A stretch of 64,000 nt of DNA from Caballeronia zhejiangensis (lineage in GTDB: Bacteria; Pseudomonadota; Gammaproteobacteria; Burkholderiales; Burkholderiaceae): assembly GCF_000698575.1 (NCBI RefSeq), contig NZ_JFHD01000021.1:38666-102665 (forward strand), written 5' to 3'. The stretch's first letter is position 1; the number at the start of each line of letters is the position of its first letter. The notes under the pieces were generated by a model that made no database searches, had not been told where the DNA came from, and was given only the letters and a program-made list of their open reading frames with translations. Below are positions 58,701 through 64,000 of the stretch, in pieces. The position numbers and the translations under genes are program-made.

Positions 58701-61571
58701 GGCGTGCCGCTGCAACTCGCGGCGGAAGTCGCGAGCGCGCGACGTGCGTTGCAGGGCGAGAACGTGGTGCGGATCGTCAACGCGCGCGAGCACAATCTGA
58801 AGTCGCTCGATGTCGATATTCCGCATAACAAGTTCAACGTCGTGACGGGCGTGTCCGGTTCGGGCAAGTCGACGCTCGCGTTCGATATCCTTTTCCACGA
58901 AGGTCAGCGCCGTTACCTCGAATCGCTGAACGCATATGCGCGCTCCATCGTGCAGCCGGCGGGCCGTCCGGAAGTCGATGCCGTCTATGGCATTCCGCCG
59001 ACCGTCGCGATCGAGCAGCGCCTGTCGCGCGGCGGACGCAAATCGACGGTCGCGACGACATCCGAAGTCTGGCACTTCCTGCGCTTGCTGTACGTGAAGC
59101 TCGGCATTCAGCATTGCATTCACGATGGCACGCCGGTCCAGTCGCAAAGTTCCGAATCGATCGCCGCGCAGATCATGCGCGATTTCAAGGGGCAGCATGT
59201 CGGACTGCTCGCGCCGCTCGTCGTCAATCGCAAGGGCGTCTATACCGATCTCGCGAAATGGGCGAAGGCGCGCGGCAATACGCATCTGCGTGTGGATGGC
59301 GAATTTCTGCCCGTGAGTCCGTGGCCGAAGCTCGATCGCTTCCGTGAACATACGATCGAATTGCCGGTTGCGGATCTAGTCGTGTCGGCGGACAACGAAG
59401 CGGAACTGCGGCGTTTGCTCGACGACACGCTCGAAATCGGCAAGGGCGTCATGCATCTTTGCGCGCCGCTCGATGAACTGCATGGGTCGTGGCACGACGG
59501 CGCGCGTCGCGGCAAGGAAGAAACGCGCGTGTTCTCGACGAAGCGCGCGTGCCCCGTTTGCGGCACGAGTTATCCGGAGCTCGATCCGCGCATGTTCTCG
59601 TACAACAGCAAACACGGCTGGTGCAACACATGCGTCGGGACGGGCGTGAAGCTCACGCGCGAACAGCGCGCCGCGTTCGACGACACGCTCTTCGCGCAGG
59701 ACGATCGCGGACGCGAGCAGAGCATCGGCTCGGTCGATCAGGAACCGGACGATATCGTGGATCAGCCCTGCCCGGAATGCGAAGGCACGCGTCTGAACGA
59801 TGTTGCGCGCGCCGTCACGTTCGGCAATTATCCGATCACGGAAGTCGGACGATGGACCGTCAGCGATACGCGCGAGTGGATTGCATCGCTCAAGCTCAAG
59901 GGCCGCGATGCGGATATCGCGCGTGACGTGGTCAGTGAAATCGAAGGGCGCTTGCAATTCCTCGAAGAAGTCGGGCTCGGCTATTTGAGCCTCGATCGCG
60001 CCGCGCCGACGCTTTCCGGCGGCGAAGCGCAGCGCATCCGTCTCGCGGCGCAACTCGGCAGTAATCTGCAAGGCGTGTGTTACGTGCTCGATGAACCGAC
60101 CATCGGTTTGCATCCGCGCGACAACCTGATCCTGCTCTCCGCGCTCAAGAAGCTGAACGACAAGGGCAATACGCTCGTCGTCGTCGAGCATGACGAAGAC
60201 ACGATTCGCCGCGCGGATCACATCATCGATATCGGGCCGGGCGCGGGCAAGCGCGGCGGTACGGTCGTCGCGCAGGGCAACGTGACGGATCTCGCGGCGC
60301 ACAAGGCGTCGCTCACGGGCCAGTTCCTCGCGAATCCGATCGTGCATCCGTTGCAGCCGCGCCGCGAAGTGCGCGCGGCGACCGCGAAGCGCGCCGCCGT
60401 GCCGGAGCAATGGCTGACGGTCGAAGGTGCGACGCTGCACAACTTGCGCAACGTGACGGCGACGATGCCGCTGAATCGGCTCGTCGCGATTACGGGCGTG
60501 TCGGGTTCGGGCAAATCGACGCTCGCGCGCGACGTGCTGATGACGAACCTGCTCGATGCCGTCGGCCGTTCGGTGTTGTCGTCGCCTGCGGTGCGGCGCG
60601 CGCGCAAGGCCGCGCAAGCGGACAAGCCCGCTGCCGGGTCGCGCGCCAGCGTGCTCGCGCGCGAAGCGCCGCGTCCGACGTTCGATGTCGCGCATGCGTG
60701 GCAGGGCTGCGCGGGCGTAACCGGTTTCGAGGCTATCGATCGCGTGCTCGAAGTCGATCAGACGCCGATCGGCAAGACGCCGCGTTCATGCCCGGCCACC
60801 TACATCGGCATGTGGGACACGATCCGCAAGCTCTTCGCCGATACGCTCGAGGCCCGCGCGCGCGGCTACACGCCGTCGCGTTTCTCGTTCAACACGGGCG
60901 ATGGCCGTTGCCCGGCATGCGAAGGCCAGGGCGTGCGGACCATCGCGATGAGCTTCCTGCCCGATGTCAAAGTGCCGTGCGACGTGTGCCACGGCCAGCG
61001 CTTCAATCCGGAAACGCTCGCGGTGACATGGCGCGGCAAAAACATCGGCGAAGTGCTGACGATGGAGATCGACGAAGCCGTCGAGTTCTTCGCGTCGATG
61101 CAGAGCATCGCGCATCCGCTGCAATTGCTGCGCGATGTCGGCCTCGGCTATCTGACGCTCGGCCAGCCGTCGCCGACGCTGTCGGGCGGCGAGGCGCAGC
61201 GCATCAAGCTCGTCACCGAACTGTCGAAAGTGCGCGACGACGTCACGCGGCGCGGCCAGAAGCCGCCGCACACGCTTTATGTGCTCGATGAGCCGACCGT
61301 CGGCCTGCACATGGCGGACGTCGCGAAGCTGATACGCGTGCTGCATCGTCTGGTGGATGGCGGGCATAGCGTGATCGTCATCGAACACGATCTCGATGTG
61401 ATCGCCGAAGCCGACTGGGTGCTCGATCTCGGCCCGGAAGGCGGCGTGAATGGCGGCACGATCGTCGCGGCGGCGGACCCGGACACGCTCGCGACGCATC
61501 CGCGCAGTCATACCGGCGCTGCGCTGCGGCCGGTTTTGGCGCGGACACGGGAGACCGAAAATGCTGCGTGA
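55758..61571 (+). CDS. uvrA: Double-length excinuclease ABC subunit UvrA (tandem fusion)
   Basis: DNA-damage recognition ATPase of 1937 residues, twice the usual length: two complete UvrA units joined head to tail, at about 1-1000 and 1001-1937. Four Walker A loops are present (near residues 34, 662, 1031 and 1580), with four LSGGE signatures (SGGEVQRINL, SGGEAQRLKL, SGGEAQRIRL, SGGEAQRIKL). Each half keeps its CxxC zinc modules, including CETCRGFG and CPTCGGSG in the first and CNTCVGTG and CPACEGQG in the second. It would act as an intramolecular dimer. The start is a TTG without a good ribosome-binding site. An ordinary uvrA is expected elsewhere. A LexA box precedes it. Confidence 0.92.
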   Translation: MASNNAIRIRGARQHNLKNLDLDLHTGEMTVVTGPSGSGKSSLVFDTLYAEGQRRYVETFSAYARQFLDRMDRPQVDRVDGVPPAIAIDQTNPVRSSRSTVGTMTELNDHLKLFYARAAELFDKKTSHRVRHDTPETIYAELLERTRADDPRLAITFPVELPDTASDEEVEQWLSASGYTRVQAKRHVETASGKRQMLDVVADRFRLQNIERSRALEAIESALLRGTGRVDVYVLKDEGEPEIWRFSTGLHSPESDLRYADPQPALFSFNSAYGACETCRGFGRVIGVDYGLVIPDEKKTLREGAIKTLQTPAWKENQDDLVRYGAKAGIRLGVPWKDLTQQERDWVIKGSPDWTGKWQNQWYGVQRFFDYLESKAYKMHIRVLLSKYRSYTTCPVCAGARLKTESLLWRLGTKEQADAVLAPQDRFMPEGVDWTRAQLEALPGLTVHDLMLMPIERIRRFFDSLTLPSTLLDEALKLLHAEVRTRLKYLCDVGLGYLTLDRQSRTLSGGEVQRINLTTALGTSLVNTLFVLDEPSIGLHPRDLNRIVEAMHRLRDAGNTLVVVEHDPSVMLAADRLIDMGPGPGERGGQIVYDGAPDDIQVTDTLTGAYLGGRKHVAHASNWNRRVVDANTPRLTLEGASDHNLRDVTVDIPLQRLVCVTGVSGSGKSTLIQDVLAPALMRHFGKATEAPGAYRDLKGAEHLSDVVFVDQSPIGRTARSNPASYVGAFDEIRKLYAKAPLALQRGYSASMFSFNSGDGRCPTCGGSGFEHVEMQFLSDVYLRCPDCDGRRYRAEILEVKIERGDRQLSVADVLELTVSEAVALFAGDKEVLRVLQPIVDVGLEYVKLGQPVPTLSGGEAQRLKLAGFLAETSQTSKSESRLFMFDEPTTGLHFDDIAKLMQALRRLLERGHSLIVIEHNLDVIRAADWIIDLGPEGGDGGGQLVCVGTPDDVSACEQSHTGRALVEYEEAMAPGAAQKRAGVPLQLAAEVASARRALQGENVVRIVNAREHNLKSLDVDIPHNKFNVVTGVSGSGKSTLAFDILFHEGQRRYLESLNAYARSIVQPAGRPEVDAVYGIPPTVAIEQRLSRGGRKSTVATTSEVWHFLRLLYVKLGIQHCIHDGTPVQSQSSESIAAQIMRDFKGQHVGLLAPLVVNRKGVYTDLAKWAKARGNTHLRVDGEFLPVSPWPKLDRFREHTIELPVADLVVSADNEAELRRLLDDTLEIGKGVMHLCAPLDELHGSWHDGARRGKEETRVFSTKRACPVCGTSYPELDPRMFSYNSKHGWCNTCVGTGVKLTREQRAAFDDTLFAQDDRGREQSIGSVDQEPDDIVDQPCPECEGTRLNDVARAVTFGNYPITEVGRWTVSDTREWIASLKLKGRDADIARDVVSEIEGRLQFLEEVGLGYLSLDRAAPTLSGGEAQRIRLAAQLGSNLQGVCYVLDEPTIGLHPRDNLILLSALKKLNDKGNTLVVVEHDEDTIRRADHIIDIGPGAGKRGGTVVAQGNVTDLAAHKASLTGQFLANPIVHPLQPRREVRAATAKRAAVPEQWLTVEGATLHNLRNVTATMPLNRLVAITGVSGSGKSTLARDVLMTNLLDAVGRSVLSSPAVRRARKAAQADKPAAGSRASVLAREAPRPTFDVAHAWQGCAGVTGFEAIDRVLEVDQTPIGKTPRSCPATYIGMWDTIRKLFADTLEARARGYTPSRFSFNTGDGRCPACEGQGVRTIAMSFLPDVKVPCDVCHGQRFNPETLAVTWRGKNIGEVLTMEIDEAVEFFASMQSIAHPLQLLRDVGLGYLTLGQPSPTLSGGEAQRIKLVTELSKVRDDVTRRGQKPPHTLYVLDEPTVGLHMADVAKLIRVLHRLVDGGHSVIVIEHDLDVIAEADWVLDLGPEGGVNGGTIVAAADPDTLATHPRSHTGAALRPVLARTRETENAA

Positions 61572-61980
61572 TCTCGATACGCTGATCGCGTCGATGGAGC
61601 CCGAACTGCAGCCGGGCGCGTACGTGTTCGCGTCGCTGCCGCACGATGCGGTGGCGAGCGGCGCGGGCATCGTCGCGACGTTCCGCGAGCGCGAGGGATT
61701 GACGGTCGTGATGGAAGAAAGCGCGGCGCAGGCGGCCGGCGTCGCGCCGCTCTTTCGCGCGGCCTGGATCACGCTGACCGTTCATTCGGATCTGAACGCG
61801 GTCGGCTTGACGGCGGCGTTCGCGCGTGCGCTCGGCGAGGCGAACATCAGTTGCAATGTGATTGCGGCGGCGTATCACGATCACATCTTCGTTCCGGTCG
61901 AAGAGGGCGAACGCGCCGTCGAAGTCCTTCGGGATGTGCAACGCGCTGCTGGTAAGCTTTCGGCCTCATCAAAACCATGA
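61561..61980 (+). CDS. ACT-domain protein (139 aa)
   Basis: Protein of 139 residues with two ACT-like halves: LQPGAYVFASLPHD ... GLTVVMEESAAQAAG and AWITLTVHSDLNAVGLTAAFARALGEANISCNVIAAAYHDHIFVP. Such proteins bind small ligands, often amino acids. The ATG overlaps the uvrA stop, and GGAG lies 8 bases before it, so it is translated from the uvrA message. A link to DNA repair is not evident. Confidence 0.85.
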   Translation: MLRDLDTLIASMEPELQPGAYVFASLPHDAVASGAGIVATFREREGLTVVMEESAAQAAGVAPLFRAAWITLTVHSDLNAVGLTAAFARALGEANISCNVIAAAYHDHIFVPVEEGERAVEVLRDVQRAAGKLSASSKP

Positions 61981-61991
61981 AACCGACATAG

Positions 61992-63272
61992 ATGGAAACG
62001 CAGGACAAAGCCGTCGCGCTGAGAAGAATGAAATGCTTCGCCGCCGGGCTGCTCGTCGCGGCCGGCGCCTTGTTCGCGCTCGCGAAAAGCCAGCACGATG
62101 CGGGCGCGTGGGCGTGGGTGTCGTCGTTCGCGGAAGCCGCGATGGTCGGCGCGCTCGCCGACTGGTTCGCGGTGGTCGCGCTGTTTCGGCATCCGCTTGG
62201 CGTGCCGATTCCGCACACCGCGATCCTGCCCGCGAACAAGGCGCGCGTCGCGGACAACCTGGCCGTGTTCGTTCGCGACCGTTTTCTCGGCACCGATGCG
62301 CTCGTCGCGCGCGTGAATGCGTTCGATCCGGCGAGCCGTCTGTCGATGTGGCTGGCCGAGCCTGCCAATGCCGAGTTGCTCGGCAAGAAGGCCGTGGGCG
62401 CGGTCGGGCAACTGCTGTCTTTCGTCGATGACGAGCGCGTGAAGTCGATGCTCTACGAGACGCTGCGCCGTCGCGCGGAGTCGTTCGATCTGGCGAGCGC
62501 GACGGGAAGCGTGCTGTCGACGCTGATATCGGACCGGCGTCATCAGTTGCTGCTCGATGAGGGCCTGAAGCAACTGGCCGGGTGGCTCGACAAGCCCGAA
62601 GTGCAGGAGATGCTCGCGACGCGCATCGTCGCGGTGGCGGGCGAGGAGTATCCGAAGCTCGTCGGTATGCTGGGATTCGTCGGACTGAATGCTGAAGACC
62701 TTGGCAACAAGTTTGCGGCCGGTCTCGTGCGCGGCGCGAATCAATGGCTGCACGATGTAAGCAGCGATCCCGAGCACGAGCGTCGCAAGGCTTTCGATGC
62801 GGCCGTGGAGCGGTTTGTCGAGCGGTTGAAGACGGATCCGGCGTTCAAGGCGCGCATCGACGAGCACAAGCGTGAGTGGCTGGAGCGGCCCGAGTTGCGG
62901 ACATACGTGAACGGGCTGTGGGACGAGTTCATCGCGTGGCTCGATGCGGATATCAAGCGGCCGGATTCGGCGCTGCATGCGAAGGTCGTCGCGATGGCGG
63001 GCGGTTTTGCCGAGGCGCTCGGCAGCGATCCGGCATTGCGCGAGTCGATTAACGAGCATATGCGCGATGCTTTGAAGGCGCTTGCGCCGGAGTTGCGCGA
63101 TGGCATCGCGAAGCATATTGCCGCCACCGTCAAGCAGTGGGACGATGCGACGCTCGTCAGGGATGTTGAGCTTAATATTGGGCGGGATTTGCAGTTCATT
63201 CGCGTGAATGGGACGCTTGTGGGAGGCGCCGTCGGGATTTTGATTCACGCTGTGAGTGCGGTTCTTGGTTGA
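61992..63272 (+). CDS. DUF445 membrane-anchored protein
   Basis: Protein of 426 residues. Two N-terminal hydrophobic segments (CFAAGLLVAAGALFAL and AWVSSFAEAAMVGALADWFAVVALF) precede PLGVPIPHTAILPANKARVADNLAVFV, the hallmark of DUF445. A long helical middle follows, and the last residues are again hydrophobic (VGGAVGILIHAVSAVLG). It is probably membrane-bound with unknown function. It begins 11 bases after the ACT gene and is likely in the same operon. Its stop borders the repeat element. Confidence 0.88.
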   Translation: METQDKAVALRRMKCFAAGLLVAAGALFALAKSQHDAGAWAWVSSFAEAAMVGALADWFAVVALFRHPLGVPIPHTAILPANKARVADNLAVFVRDRFLGTDALVARVNAFDPASRLSMWLAEPANAELLGKKAVGAVGQLLSFVDDERVKSMLYETLRRRAESFDLASATGSVLSTLISDRRHQLLLDEGLKQLAGWLDKPEVQEMLATRIVAVAGEEYPKLVGMLGFVGLNAEDLGNKFAAGLVRGANQWLHDVSSDPEHERRKAFDAAVERFVERLKTDPAFKARIDEHKREWLERPELRTYVNGLWDEFIAWLDADIKRPDSALHAKVVAMAGGFAEALGSDPALRESINEHMRDALKALAPELRDGIAKHIAATVKQWDDATLVRDVELNIGRDLQFIRVNGTLVGGAVGILIHAVSAVLG

Positions 63273-63307
63273 TTTTGTTTCTTCGCTGGATCCCGTGATT
63301 GGGTCGG

Positions 63308-63527
63308 GTCGGGGTTTCGCCGGATCCCGTTTTCGCGTCGGTCTATTAGCGTTGCCCCTGTGCGGGGCGGCACTTACTTTCTTTGCTGCTGCAAAGAAAG
63401 TAAGCAAAGAAAGCAGCTTCCGATACGCCCGCGGTCACACGCAATTTGGGTAGTCCTCTCGTCGATCGTGGGCTGCCTAAAGAGTGCCCTCATAGGCCCC
63501 ATCGGGCTTGGCTCGCGCACGGTCTGA
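63308..63527 (+). repeat. Left arm of a ~220-bp inverted repeat
   Basis: Matches the complement of 63741-63961 closely (I count about 15 differences by eye, clustered around 63494-63503). The inner end reads CGGGCTTGGCTCGCGC and the outer end includes one 34-bp unit-like copy at 63308-63340; a more degraded copy may lie at about 63273-63307. Such repeats occur between genes in Burkholderiaceae genomes (recollection, not searched). Confidence 0.9.
63373..63404. repeat. Hairpin inside the left arm
   Basis: CTTACTTTCTTTGC (63373-63386) pairs perfectly with its complement at 63391-63404 around TGCT. The same A/T-rich hairpin recurs in the right arm. It could act as a terminator downstream of the DUF445 gene, although no classic U-tract follows. 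Confidence 0.7.
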
Positions 63528-63740
63528 ACCATCGCACCACACACCAAACTGGTTCAGCACCAAATAGCTCCAGCCCGCTTCGCGGCCGACCGGTCAATCG
63601 GGGATGCATGTGCTTCGCTACTAACGTCTTCATCTCGCCGCCTTCGCCGTACGTCGGTTTCCCTCGCATATCGGGCGGCAGCGCGTAGCGCTGTGCCGGA
63701 TGTATGATTGCTGGACCCGCGCGTTGTAACTACTAGCTAG

Positions 63741-63961
63741 TCAGACCGTGCGCGAGCCAAGCCCGGTGATTGTGATGAGGGCACTCTTTAGGCAGCCCAC
63801 GATGGACGAGAGGACTACCCAAATTGCGTGTGACCGCGGGCGTATCGGAAGCTGCTTTCTTTGGTTACTTTCTTTGCAGCAGCAAAGAAAGTGACTGCCG
63901 CCCCGCACAGGGGCAGTGCTAATAGACCGACACGAAACCGGGATCCGGCGAAACCCCGAAC
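63741..63961 (-). repeat. Right arm of the inverted repeat
   Basis: Complement of the left arm, starting TCAGACCGTGCGCGAGCC at its inner end, with its own copy of the A/T-rich hairpin (around 63865-63895). The loop between the arms is 213 bp. Confidence 0.9.
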
Positions 63962-64000
63962 CGACACGAAACCGGGATCCGGCGAAACCCCGAACCGACA
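63928..64000 (+). repeat. 34-bp tandem repeat, cut by the window end
   Basis: Two identical 34-bp copies (63928-63961 and 63962-63995), each running from CGACACGAAACCGGGATCCG to ACCCCGAAC, and the first 5 bases of a third. The first copy is also the outer end of the right arm, so the array grows outward from the inverted repeat. Confidence 0.92.

Larger units (their letters stand above)
63273..64000. other. Gene-free right edge carrying a nested repeat element (728 bp)
   Basis: No convincing coding sequence. The region holds two long inverted arms (63308-63527 and 63741-63961), a 213-bp central part that I cannot assign, and 34-bp tandem units at the right. Short frames in the centre are Arg/Pro-rich and lack ribosome-binding sites. 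Confidence 0.8.

Noticed and set aside
55671..59351. Antisense frame of 1226 codons opposite uvrA
   Set aside because: Arg/His/Ala-rich composition and exact opposition to a strongly conserved gene show it is a shadow of high-GC codon use.
63446..63688. Short frame in the centre of the repeat element
   Set aside because: No ribosome-binding site, Pro/Arg-rich, begins inside the inverted arm.

Overview
The base composition, codon use and gene families point to a high-GC beta-proteobacterium of the Burkholderiaceae, most like Caballeronia/Paraburkholderia. The supporting features are an OmpC-type porin ending in Phe, paired TonB receptors, a double-length UvrA, a complete Tad pilus locus and many LysR/MFS genes. 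This is inference from protein character; no database search was run. I see no rRNA, tRNA, CRISPR array, phage or transposase.

Layout. (1) 1-2.6 kb: end of a porin, a convergent hypothetical gene and a DHA2 efflux pump. (2) 2.6-9.9 kb: a sterol-desaturase-like hydroxylase, then an iron block of two TonB-dependent siderophore receptors flanking a PepSY membrane protein, with Fur-box-like sites in the upstream gaps. (3) 10-14.4 kb: a lone TatA, an EgtB/SenA-like non-heme iron enzyme, an FNR-type oxygen sensor and a second efflux pump. (4) 14.6-18.9 kb: an alpha-ketoglutarate-semialdehyde-type dehydrogenase and an SMP-30 lactonase with a hipBA toxin-antitoxin pair between them. The dehydrogenase and hipA each carry a -1 frameshift; hipBA is preceded by two long inverted repeats. 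(5) 19-25.9 kb: small enzymes and stress-type small proteins, serine acetyltransferase, FolE, and a VOC/SnoaL pair divergent from a TetR regulator with twin operators. (6) 26-37.4 kb: an apparent amine/amino-acid catabolic island (MFS, 2-hydroxyacid dehydrogenase, LysR, class III aminotransferase, glutamine-synthetase-like ligase) next to a branched-chain-type ABC importer with a fused LivH-LivM permease. (7) 37.4-51.1 kb: alkyladenine glycosylase, a small iron-permease-family protein, then a 13-gene flp-tad locus in one direction with chained start/stop overlaps. (8) 51.2-63.3 kb: a lysine-rich DUF6496-type protein, LysR with a divergent binding protein and deacylase, an alpha/beta hydrolase whose ribosome-binding site lies in a hairpin, a 1937-residue tandem UvrA behind a near-perfect LexA box, an ACT protein and a DUF445 protein. 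(9) 63.3-64 kb: no gene; a 220-bp-arm inverted repeat with 34-bp tandem units running off the window.

The most unusual signals are the SOS-linked double UvrA, the interrupted sugar-acid/hipBA region with its paired operators and two frameshifts, the operator pairs at tetR and hipBA, and the nested repeat element at the right edge. I do not see strong evidence for a wholly new defence or biosynthetic system.
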